Shown: one piece after another, positions 1 through 7,072 of the stretch
Numbering within the stretch: position 1 is the first letter of the stretch
Layout: the number at the start of each line of letters is the position of its first letter
NCBI GenBank assembly: GCA_019116145.1
Contig: DXCG01000030.1
Location: 1-41,216, forward strand
Length of the DNA stretch: 41,216 nt
Direction: 5' to 3'
From: Candidatus Phocaeicola gallistercoris
GTDB lineage: Bacteria; Bacteroidota; Bacteroidia; Bacteroidales; Bacteroidaceae
Program-made: the position numbers and the translations under genes
Notes under the pieces: model-generated
What the model saw: the letters and a program-made list of their open reading frames with translations, nothing else
Databases searched by the model: none
Told to the model about the DNA's origin: nothing

Positions 1-818
1 CTATTACAGGAATACTTTTTGTTCTTGTTTTAGTAGGTTGCATCATTGGTAGCCCAATTTCATTTATTCTTCTATTTTCCATTATTACTGCTCTAACTAT
101 TTACGAGTTTGGAACAATTGTTAACAAGGCAGAAAATATTCACATCAATAAACGTATCACAGCTTTAGCCGGTGTGTTTCTGTTTTTATGTTTTGCTTAT
201 GTAGGCATTGTTCCGGGAAAATATGAAATCTTCATCCCTTACTTATTCCTCATCATGTACCTGATGATAAGCGAACTTTACAAAAAACAGACAAACCCGT
301 TAAACAACTGGGCATATAGCATGATGAGCCAACTTTATATTGCCCTGCCTTTCGCTTTACTCAATGTATTGGCTTTCCATAGCAGCAGTACAACCAGTAC
401 CTCTCAATACAACTACGTACTTCCACTTTCCATATTTATTTTTAATTGGGTAAACGATACAGGGGCATATTGCACGGGAACTCTTTTTGGGAAACATCGT
501 CTTTTCGAACGGATTTCTCCAAAAAAATCATGGGAAGGGTCTATCGGTGGTGCTGTTTGCTGCATCATTGCTGCTATCATACTGGCAAAATTCTTCCCAT
601 TTTTGAATACCAACGAATGGATCGGCTTTGGAATTGTTGTAGCTATATTCGGAACATGGGGCGACTTAACCGAATCTTTATTAAAACGCACTTTGCACAT
701 TAAAGATTCCGGTAATATCTTACCGGGACATGGAGGTATGCTTGACCGGTTCGACAGCACACTAATGGCTGTTCCTGCTGCTGTTGTCTATCTGTATATT
801 CTTTCGTTTGTAGCTTAA
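1..818 (+). CDS. cdsA: Phosphatidate cytidylyltransferase, 5'-partial
   Basis: This is the 3' part of a CDP-diacylglycerol synthase, the inner-membrane enzyme that makes CDP-diacylglycerol from phosphatidate and CTP at the entry to phospholipid synthesis. The reading frame is open from base 3 and upstream of the tracked GTG at 174, so the true start lies outside the window. Almost all of the visible protein is hydrophobic membrane segments. The C-terminal family signature is clear: SPKKSWEGSIGG, then LTESLLKR, then PGHGGMLDRFDS, which carries the Asp residues used for metal and substrate binding. It ends at a bidirectional terminator and converges on lpxB, another lipid-pathway gene. The family call is firm; only the N-terminus is missing. 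Confidence 0.95.
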   Translation, partial: ITGILFVLVLVGCIIGSPISFILLFSIITALTIYEFGTIVNKAENIHINKRITALAGVFLFLCFAYVGIVPGKYEIFIPYLFLIMYLMISELYKKQTNPLNNWAYSMMSQLYIALPFALLNVLAFHSSSTTSTSQYNYVLPLSIFIFNWVNDTGAYCTGTLFGKHRLFERISPKKSWEGSIGGAVCCIIAAIILAKFFPFLNTNEWIGFGIVVAIFGTWGDLTESLLKRTLHIKDSGNILPGHGGMLDRFDSTLMAVPAAVVYLYILSFVA

Positions 819-837
819 TAGCGGATATAATATAGCC

Positions 838-880
838 AAAAAGGTTTACGAAAAAAAAATAAATTCGTAAACCTTTTTTT
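838..880. terminator. Bidirectional intrinsic terminator between cdsA and lpxB
   Basis: The arms AAGGTTTACGAA and TTCGTAAACCTT form a perfect 12-bp stem around an A-rich loop. The stem is followed by a T run on the plus strand and preceded by an A run, which is a T run on the minus strand. It sits between two convergent stop codons and can serve both transcripts. Confidence 0.85.
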
Positions 881-915
881 ATCTCTTCACCTCATGTCTT
901 GCAAAAACAAGCCTG

Positions 916-2049
916 TCAGTTCTTTCTTAATAACTTTATCATTATCGATGCAGCCCGTTTCGATGCTCCCGGTTCACCTAAAATCTGAATTAAACGGTCA
1001 TAATCGTTCAACATCCGCTCACGCTGTTCTCCTCCCTCTACGATTTTACATAACTCCGAACGAACATTTGCAACAGTCATTCCATCGGCAACCAACTCCG
1101 TAACCACTTGTTTATCTGCTATCAGATTTACTAACGATATAAACTTCACACGCAATATACAACGACGCAAAAAAGAAACGATTTTCCCGCAAGCCGTATA
1201 ATAACAAACCACTTGAGGCACGCGAAATAAAGCTGTTTCAAGTGTAGCAGTACCCGAAGTCACCAATGCCGCATGTGCATGTTTCAACAAACAATATGTT
1301 TTTCCAAAAAGAATTTTCACATTGCCACTCGTATGTTTTTCATAAAAGGAAAGAGGGATATTAGGTGCACCAGCTATTACAAACTGATACAAAGGAAAAT
1401 TATCCATTACAGCAAGCATACGCTTCAGGTTATCTTTAATTTCCTGCTTCCTACTTCCCGGAAGGACTGCAATAATTGGCTTGTCATTTAGTTCATTTTC
1501 TCTTGTAAAAGTATTCCAATCGTCATGATAAGTTTGACAAAATGTGCTGACAGAATCCACACACGGATTGCCCACATAATGAACTACATACTGATGCTTA
1601 CGGAAGAAATCTATTTCAAAAGGAAGAATAGAAAACAACTCGCTGATATCGCGCTTAATATTTTTAATACGATATTCTTTCCATGCCCAAATTTTAGGAG
1701 ATATATAATAATAAATAGGTATGGCTGTATGCTTTTTTATATAACGGGCTATTTTCAAATTAAAACCGGGATAGTCCACCAAAATCAAAACATCGGGTTT
1801 CCACTGTTCCACATCTTTTTTGCAAACAGCCATATTATTCAAGATTGTTCGCAAATGCAACAATACAGGGATAAATCCCATATAAGCAAGGTCGCGATAG
1901 TGTTTTACACAAGTTCCTCCTACAGCAATCATCGAATCGCCCCCAAAGAAACGAAATTCGGCATACTTATCTTCTTCCTGTATTGCCCGCATCAAATTGG
2001 AAGCATGTAAGTCTCCCGACGCCTCTCCTACAATCAAGTAATATTTCAT
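916..2049 (-). CDS. lpxB: Lipid-A-disaccharide synthase (GT19)
   Basis: LpxB condenses UDP-2,3-diacylglucosamine with lipid X to form the lipid A disaccharide, at the inner membrane. The protein begins MKYYLIVGEASGDLHASN, the usual GT19 N-terminus with the SGDLH motif. SPKIWAWK, YVGNPCVD, LPGSRKQEI (about residue 200) and TSGTATLETAL follow, which are donor-site motifs. The tracked ORF starts five codons upstream at 2064. I prefer the ATG at 2049 because it matches the family N-terminus and forms an ATGA overlap with the surE stop codon, implying translational coupling. The resulting 377 residues are a normal length. It is the second gene of a surE-lpxB operon. Confidence 0.95.
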   Translation of the reverse strand: MKYYLIVGEASGDLHASNLMRAIQEEDKYAEFRFFGGDSMIAVGGTCVKHYRDLAYMGFIPVLLHLRTILNNMAVCKKDVEQWKPDVLILVDYPGFNLKIARYIKKHTAIPIYYYISPKIWAWKEYRIKNIKRDISELFSILPFEIDFFRKHQYVVHYVGNPCVDSVSTFCQTYHDDWNTFTRENELNDKPIIAVLPGSRKQEIKDNLKRMLAVMDNFPLYQFVIAGAPNIPLSFYEKHTSGNVKILFGKTYCLLKHAHAALVTSGTATLETALFRVPQVVCYYTACGKIVSFLRRCILRVKFISLVNLIADKQVVTELVADGMTVANVRSELCKIVEGGEQRERMLNDYDRLIQILGEPGASKRAASIMIKLLRKN

Positions 2050-2819
2050 ACATTCAAATCCCATTTTTTTAATTCTTCAAACAATGCATAAGCCGTAACA
2101 TCTATCTGTACAGGTGTTATGGCTACATAATCGTGCTGTAATGCCCAGCGATCTGTATCTTCGGCATCCTGCTCGATATCCATGAAATCACCAGTCATCC
2201 AATAATAATGTCCTCCATGCGGATGTTCTCGTTCCACAAATTCATTCACCCATAAAGCCTTCGTCTGACGGCAAATGCGCACTCCTTTCATTTTTGTTTT
2301 TGCCGGAAAATTCACATTCAAACAATTACCGACAGGCAATCCTTTCAACAATACTACACGTACAATTTTATCGATATACGGTAAAGAAAAAGAAAAATCG
2401 GCATCCAAACCATGATCGCATAAAGAAAAACCAACAGAAGGAATTCCTTTTAAGCAACCTTCTATTACAAGCCCCATTGTTCCGGAATAATGAACATTAA
2501 TCGATGAATTATCACCATGATTGATACCGCCTATCACTATATCCGGCTTACGTGGAACAATAGTATGTAATGCCAATTTAATGCAATCGACAGGAGTCCC
2601 TGAACATTTATATACTGATAACCCGTCTTCTTGTTTCACCAAATTAAAAGATAATGGATTTGCAGAAGTAATTGCACTCGAAGAGCCTGACCGTGGACCA
2701 TCAGGAGCCACAACAATGACATTACCTATACTTCGCAAAACTTTTACCAACTCATGAATACCTTTCGCATTTACACCATCGTCATTCGACACTAATAAAA
2801 GCGGTTTATCTTTTCTCAT
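2046..2819 (-). CDS. surE: 5'/3'-nucleotidase SurE
   Basis: SurE is a metal-dependent phosphatase that removes phosphate from nucleoside 5'- and 3'-monophosphates in the cytoplasm. The metal ligands known from E. coli SurE are all present: the Asp pair in SNDDG (D13, D14), the Ser of RSGSSS (S44), and the Asn of GGINHGDN (N100). The 257 residues fit the family. It is the first gene of a two-gene operon with lpxB, joined by a 4-base ATGA overlap. A promoter candidate lies about 35 bases upstream of the ATG. The functional link between a nucleotidase and lipid A synthesis is unclear and may be only positional. Confidence 0.95.
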   Translation of the reverse strand: MRKDKPLLLVSNDDGVNAKGIHELVKVLRSIGNVIVVAPDGPRSGSSSAITSANPLSFNLVKQEDGLSVYKCSGTPVDCIKLALHTIVPRKPDIVIGGINHGDNSSINVHYSGTMGLVIEGCLKGIPSVGFSLCDHGLDADFSFSLPYIDKIVRVVLLKGLPVGNCLNVNFPAKTKMKGVRICRQTKALWVNEFVEREHPHGGHYYWMTGDFMDIEQDAEDTDRWALQHDYVAITPVQIDVTAYALFEELKKWDLNV

Positions 2820-2853
2820 AATGTTTTGTTTTTAACTCTATATAATGTTGGGG

Positions 2854-2883
2854 TAAAGTTACAACAAATATCAGTTTCCTCAA
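2854..2883 (-). promoter_or_regulatory. Candidate promoter for surE-lpxB
   Basis: On the minus strand this reads TTG, 19 bases, then TAACTTTA. This matches the Bacteroidota consensus (TTG, N19-21, TAnnTTTG) except for the final base of the -7 box. The predicted transcript would begin about 25-30 bases before the surE ATG. Confidence 0.55.
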
Positions 2884-3035
2884 ATATTACAGAAACAGCA
2901 AACACAAATCGCAAACTTGACCGATGCAACATGTCCACACAAAAAAACAGTTGACATGACAAAACCATATTCGCAAACAGAAGGTTTATTAATGCTAATT
3001 CATGTTTTTTTCAAGGTTATTCCACAAAATTTACA

Positions 3036-3043
3036 TACCTTTG
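3036..3043 (+). promoter_or_regulatory. Possible -7 box for the parAB operon
   Basis: TACCTTTG matches the Bacteroidota -7 consensus TAnnTTTG and lies 118 bases before the parA ATG. No TTG -33 element is present at the usual distance, so the assignment is tentative. Confidence 0.35.
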
Positions 3044-3098
3044 CTACGCGAAGTTATTAACAGAAAGTACAAGTTTTCAACACTTTCGCAAAATATAA

Positions 3099-3114
3099 CT
3101 ATTTCTTGAAATAG
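3099..3114. repeat. 16-base palindrome upstream of parA
   Basis: CTATTTC-TT-GAAATAG is a perfect inverted repeat with 7-base arms and a 2-base centre, 47 bases before the parA start. It could be an operator for a dimeric regulator, for instance autoregulation of the par operon. It lacks the CACGTG core of parS. Confidence 0.4.
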
Positions 3115-3161
3115 ATTTTCATGAATTATTTGTTACTTCGCAGTCGGATAAACAAATTAAT

Positions 3162-3932
3162 ATGGGAAAAATAATTGCTTTAGCCAATCAGAAAGGAGGA
3201 GTAGGTAAAACTACTACAACGATAAACTTGGCTGCATCTTTAGCAACTCTCGAAAAAAAAGTTTTAGTTATTGATGCCGATCCACAAGCAAATGCTTCAT
3301 CCGGATTGGGAGTCAATATAAAAGACATCGATTGTTCTATTTACGAATGCCTCATTGATGGAACAGACATCCGAGAAGCAATCTATACAACCGACATTGA
3401 AGGATTGGACATAATACCCTCACATATCGACTTGGTGGGAGCAGAAATTGAAATGCTTAATTTAGACAATCGTGAAAAAATCATGAAGAAAGTTTTAGCT
3501 CCAATAAAAAATGAATATGACTTCATTCTTATTGACTGCTCGCCATCTTTGGGACTAATAACCATTAATGCACTAACTTGTGCCGACTCTGTTATTATCC
3601 CTGTACAATGTGAATATTTTGCTTTAGAAGGAATAAGCAAACTTCTAAATACAATAAAAATTATAAAAACAAAATTGAATCCTACTTTGGAAATAGAAGG
3701 GTTCCTATTAACCATGTTTGATTCACGCTTACGGCTGGCAAATCAAATATATGATGAAGTAAAACGCCATTTCCAAGAATTGGTTTTTAAAACTGTAATT
3801 CAGCGAAATGTCAAACTAAGTGAAGCTCCAAGCCATGGAATCCCGGCGATCTTATATGACGCCGACTCTACAGGAGCCAAAAATCATTTGGCTTTAGCAA
3901 ATGAAATTATTAACAAAAACAAAAAGCAATAA
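3162..3932 (+). CDS. parA: Chromosome-partitioning ATPase ParA (Soj family)
   Basis: ParA is the Walker-type ATPase of the ParABS system that moves newly replicated origin regions apart. The deviant Walker A motif KGGVGKTT (K11-T18) includes the signature lysine of the ParA/MinD family. VLVIDADPQAN follows, and the Walker B-like segment is FILIDCSPSLG. The protein has 256 residues and starts directly at the P-loop, with no N-terminal HTH domain, which is the chromosomal Soj form rather than the plasmid P1 form. It sits 11 bases upstream of parB in the same operon. Confidence 0.95.
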   Translation: MGKIIALANQKGGVGKTTTTINLAASLATLEKKVLVIDADPQANASSGLGVNIKDIDCSIYECLIDGTDIREAIYTTDIEGLDIIPSHIDLVGAEIEMLNLDNREKIMKKVLAPIKNEYDFILIDCSPSLGLITINALTCADSVIIPVQCEYFALEGISKLLNTIKIIKTKLNPTLEIEGFLLTMFDSRLRLANQIYDEVKRHFQELVFKTVIQRNVKLSEAPSHGIPAILYDADSTGAKNHLALANEIINKNKKQ

Positions 3933-3943
3933 CTATTTCATTT

Positions 3944-4843
3944 ATGGCTGTACATAAAAAATATGCGTTAGGAAGAGGTCTTGATGCCCTAATTTCAACC
4001 GACACAGAAATAAAAACATCCGGGTCTTCTTCCATAAACGAAATTGAGTTAGATAAAATCTCAGTCAATCCGAATCAGCCGCGTCGTGATTTTGACCCAA
4101 TAGCACTACAAGAACTTGCAGACTCTATTGCTGAAATTGGGATCATTCAACCGATTACCCTACGTAAAGTAAATGATAATTCTTATCAAATCATTGCAGG
4201 AGAACGACGATACAGAGCGTCTGTCCTTGCAGGATTGAAAACAATCCCTGCATATATACGTACAGCCGATGATGAAAATGTCATGGAAATGGCATTAATT
4301 GAAAATATCCAACGCGAAGATCTAAACTCTTTAGAAATAGCACTTGCTTATCAACATCTCATCGAACAATACGGACTTACGCAAGAACGGTTAAGTGAAC
4401 GCATAGGGAAAAAACGTACAACAATAACCAATTATCTACGTTTACTTAAACTTCCTGCTACAATTCAAGTTGCACTGAAAAATAAAGAAATAGATATGGG
4501 GCATGCAAGAGCATTACTTGCTCTGGATGATCCCAAAATTCAAATACGTATATTCAATGACATTATCTCGCATGGATACTCTGTCCGCAAAGTGGAAGAA
4601 ATAGTAAAAGCATTTTCAAATGGGGAAAATGTAGAAATAAACGGGAAAAAAATTGCTCCCAAAGGAAATAAATTGTCTGAAGAATATACTTTATTACAAA
4701 ACCATCTATGTACTTTTTTTGGAACTAAAGTGCAACTTTCGTGTAGTCCAAAAGGAAAAGGGAAAATAAGCATTCCGTTCAATAACGAAGCCGATCTTGA
4801 ACGCATTATGGAAATATTGGATTCTTTAAAATCCGACAAATAA
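3944..4843 (+). CDS. parB: Chromosome-partitioning protein ParB (Spo0J family)
   Basis: ParB is the CTP-dependent DNA clamp that loads at parS and works with ParA. The N-terminal CTPase domain shows the family boxes: NQPRRDFD (about 44-51), GIIQPI (box I) and GERRYRAS (residues 86-93, CTP binding). ENIQREDLNSLE follows, then a helix-turn-helix near LTQERLSERIGKKRTTITNYLRLL that would recognise parS. The C-terminal part is the expected dimerisation region. At 299 residues it is a normal length. It lies between parA and the DUF5683 gene in one tightly packed operon. No parS-like palindrome was seen in the window. Confidence 0.95.
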   Translation: MAVHKKYALGRGLDALISTDTEIKTSGSSSINEIELDKISVNPNQPRRDFDPIALQELADSIAEIGIIQPITLRKVNDNSYQIIAGERRYRASVLAGLKTIPAYIRTADDENVMEMALIENIQREDLNSLEIALAYQHLIEQYGLTQERLSERIGKKRTTITNYLRLLKLPATIQVALKNKEIDMGHARALLALDDPKIQIRIFNDIISHGYSVRKVEEIVKAFSNGENVEINGKKIAPKGNKLSEEYTLLQNHLCTFFGTKVQLSCSPKGKGKISIPFNNEADLERIMEILDSLKSDK

Positions 4844-4852
4844 TAAAAGCCA

Positions 4853-5638
4853 TTGAAAAATAAAACTTTTACATATATCATATTAATGCTGCTGATCGGA
4901 ATAGCAGGAAGCTCTATGAACGGATATGCTCAACGTGCCAAAAAGCATCGCGAAGGCATCCTTAATATAGATTCAATTCGAGCACAAAATGCTGCCGACA
5001 GTATTGCCTTGCTTGATACACTACAGTTACAACGGCAAAGAAGCTATTTGTTGGAAACAGCAGTCGATACAGCCGCATTGATACAAGAAAGCGATTCCAT
5101 TCAACAACAAAACCTAAAGGTTAAAGAAAAGAAAAAATGGATTCCTATCCCCAACAACTCTATATGGTTTGCTTTAGCCATTCCCGGAGCGGGACAAATT
5201 TATAATCACAAATATTGGAAACTTCCTCTTGTTTATGGTGGTTTCGTAGGATGTGTTTATGCATTAAACTGGAATGGACAAATGTATAAGGACTATTCGC
5301 AGGCCTATCAAGACATTATGAGTGACAATCCCAACAATGACAGTTATTTGGATTTCCTCCCTCCCGGTTATACATACGAAGTTGTTCAAGGCGATCTAGC
5401 ATATTATCAAAATCTAATCCGGTCAAGAAAAGATCAATATCGACGACAAAGAGATTTAAGTATAATCGCATTTATTGCTGTTTACCTATTATCTGTTGTT
5501 GACGCGTATGTAGATGCTGAACTCTCTAATTTTGATATTTCAAACGACTTATCAATGACATTAGAGCCAACCATTCTTAATGATTCATTTCGCCACAGAC
5601 CACAAGGGATAGGATTACAATGTAACATTAAATTTTAA
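4853..5638 (+). CDS. DUF5683 domain envelope protein
   Basis: This is a Bacteroidota protein of unknown function with a DUF5683 region. A hydrophobic N-terminus ending NGYAQ looks like a signal peptide. A charged, Gln-rich linker follows. The conserved core is IPNNSIWFALAIPGAGQIYN, then KYWKLPLVYGGF and a membrane-like segment; a second hydrophobic stretch (LSIIAFIAVYLLSVVDAYV) lies near the C-terminus. The start is TTG, 9 bases after the parB stop, and is the only start that gives a complete signal peptide. The gene sits between parB and a lytic transglycosylase, so a role in the cell envelope coordinated with division is plausible, but this is inferred from position alone. Confidence 0.8.
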   Translation: MKNKTFTYIILMLLIGIAGSSMNGYAQRAKKHREGILNIDSIRAQNAADSIALLDTLQLQRQRSYLLETAVDTAALIQESDSIQQQNLKVKEKKKWIPIPNNSIWFALAIPGAGQIYNHKYWKLPLVYGGFVGCVYALNWNGQMYKDYSQAYQDIMSDNPNNDSYLDFLPPGYTYEVVQGDLAYYQNLIRSRKDQYRRQRDLSIIAFIAVYLLSVVDAYVDAELSNFDISNDLSMTLEPTILNDSFRHRPQGIGLQCNIKF

Positions 5639-5641
5639 ATC

Positions 5642-6901
5642 ATGAAAAAACTAATTATTTGCCTATTTATTATATTAAACTTTATACCACAATACGCTCA
5701 AGAAAAGCAAGAGAATACAACAACTGCAACCGACTCTGTAACAAATGATATAGACCTTCCAGAAGGGATGCTTCTGGAAACAGACAGTTTATATTTAGAT
5801 TGGATTTCCAAAAACTATATTAATATAGGCGAGAATTGTACAACAACAGATACAAGCCCGCAATTAGAAGATTCTGTTTACATAGATCGGCTTCAACGTA
5901 TTCCAGCTATTATAGAAATGCCTTACAATGATATTGTGAGAAAATTTATAGACATGTATGCCAACAAGTTACGACAAAGAGTTGCATTCATGCTAAGCGC
6001 AAACAATCTGTATATGCCTATCATTGAAGAAGCACTCGATTTATACAACCTACCCTTAGAATTAAGATATTTACCAGTCATTGAATCTGCACTAAATCCC
6101 ATAGCAACTTCGCGACAGGGAGCCGTCGGACTATGGCAATTCATGCTAAATACCGGCAAGATATACGGGCTAAAAGTGACAAGCCTTGTCGATGAGCGAC
6201 GTGACCCTATCAAATCGACACGCGCTGCGGCACGATATTTAAAAGACCTATACGACATCTATCATGATTGGAATTTAGTTTTAGCAGCCTACAATTGCGG
6301 TCCGGGAACAATCAACAAAGCAATTCACAGGGCTGGAGGCGAAAAAGATTTTTGGACTATATACAACTATCTCCCCAAAGAAACCCGCAGTTATGTCCCA
6401 GCTTTTATTGCAGCCAATTACATCATGACATATTATTGTGAGCATAACATCAGTCCGTTGGAAATGAAAATGCCTGAAGGAACTGATACGATTCACATTT
6501 CACGTCCCTTAAACTTTCAACAAATTGCTGATGTTTGTAAGATTGACATTGACCAATTACGCGCTTTAAATCCTGAATTCAAAAAAGACATCATCCCGGG
6601 AAATGAAAAGCCTTATGCACTACGCCTTCCCAATCAAGTCATGAGCCGATTTATCGACTTAGAAGACAGCATTTATAACTACAAAAACGAGATATACCAA
6701 AACAGACGGGTTACCGTCAATGTACAAACTCCCCAAAACACATCATCAGCACAAGGAAAGCCTCTTTATCATAAAATCAGAAAAGGAGAAACGCTAGGAG
6801 GCATCGCTTTAAAATACGGAGTAAGTGTAGCTCAATTACGCAGGTTGAATGGTATTAAAGGAAGTAATATCCGTGCAGGAAAATCTCTTCGCATTCGATA
6901 A
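5642..6901 (+). CDS. mltD: MltD-like membrane-bound lytic transglycosylase with LysM
   Basis: This secreted enzyme cleaves peptidoglycan glycan strands non-hydrolytically, leaving anhydro-muramyl ends. A signal peptide ends at about residue 20 (PQYAQ). The SLT (goose-lysozyme-like) domain has the catalytic glutamate in LPVIESALNP (E148), followed by GAVGLWQFM and VLAAYNCGPG. The region around 280-345 (QQIADVCKIDIDQLRALNPE) resembles a degenerate LysM. A clear LysM occupies the C-terminus from YHKIRKGETLGGIALKYGVS onward and would bind peptidoglycan. No lipobox is seen, unlike E. coli MltD, so the protein is probably soluble in the periplasm. It starts 3 bases after the DUF5683 stop. Confidence 0.9.
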   Translation: MKKLIICLFIILNFIPQYAQEKQENTTTATDSVTNDIDLPEGMLLETDSLYLDWISKNYINIGENCTTTDTSPQLEDSVYIDRLQRIPAIIEMPYNDIVRKFIDMYANKLRQRVAFMLSANNLYMPIIEEALDLYNLPLELRYLPVIESALNPIATSRQGAVGLWQFMLNTGKIYGLKVTSLVDERRDPIKSTRAAARYLKDLYDIYHDWNLVLAAYNCGPGTINKAIHRAGGEKDFWTIYNYLPKETRSYVPAFIAANYIMTYYCEHNISPLEMKMPEGTDTIHISRPLNFQQIADVCKIDIDQLRALNPEFKKDIIPGNEKPYALRLPNQVMSRFIDLEDSIYNYKNEIYQNRRVTVNVQTPQNTSSAQGKPLYHKIRKGETLGGIALKYGVSVAQLRRLNGIKGSNIRAGKSLRIR

Positions 6902-6994
6902 AAAACGCCTGATAAAACCAGCCTTAACCTGCTCACCTTTTCTCTGCTTTAACAAGAATTTTTATAATAAACAACTCTTGTTTCAACTCTAATG

Positions 6995-7018
6995 CAAGTA
7001 AATTTGTCATTTTACTTG
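6995..7018. repeat. Inverted repeat overlapping the rsh -33 box
   Basis: CAAGTAAA-TTTGTCAT-TTTACTTG is a perfect inverted repeat with 8-base arms and an 8-base spacer. Its right arm contains the TTG of the rsh promoter. This fits an operator that blocks or recruits RNA polymerase. A weak terminator for mltD is the alternative, but no T run follows. Confidence 0.5.
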
Positions 7019-7045
7019 TAAAAATCTTTATTTTCTTTATATTTG
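7016..7045 (+). promoter_or_regulatory. Bacteroidota-type promoter for rsh
   Basis: TTG (7016-7018), 19 bases, then TATATTTG (7038-7045) is an exact match to the Bacteroidota -33/-7 consensus. Transcription would start near 7052, leaving a leader of about 20 bases before the ATG at 7073. The TTG start used by the ORF track lies inside the -7 box and cannot be in this transcript. Confidence 0.75.
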
Positions 7046-7072
7046 CATGACAGATTAAGTAGAGAGAAACAA

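Larger units (their letters stand above)
2820..3161. other. Divergent intergenic region between surE and parA (342 bases)
   Basis: This AT-rich spacer separates two divergent transcription units. It holds the surE promoter candidate, a weaker -7 box for parA, and a 16-base palindrome ahead of parA, each listed separately. I found no convincing ORF, tRNA or terminator. I looked for a CACGTG-centred parS site here and did not find one. Confidence 0.6.

Noticed and set aside
1525-2010. 161-residue plus-strand ORF opposite lpxB
   Set aside because: It lies entirely antisense to a well-supported LpxB and shows no recognisable domain or start signals.
3099-3114. Palindrome before parA considered as parS
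   Set aside because: It lacks the CACGTG core and the arm spacing of parS. CACGTG occurrences inside tamB and tamL are not extended palindromes either.
6951-6982. AACAAGA...TCTTGTT inverted repeat considered as an mltD terminator
   Set aside because: Short arms, long loop and no following T run.
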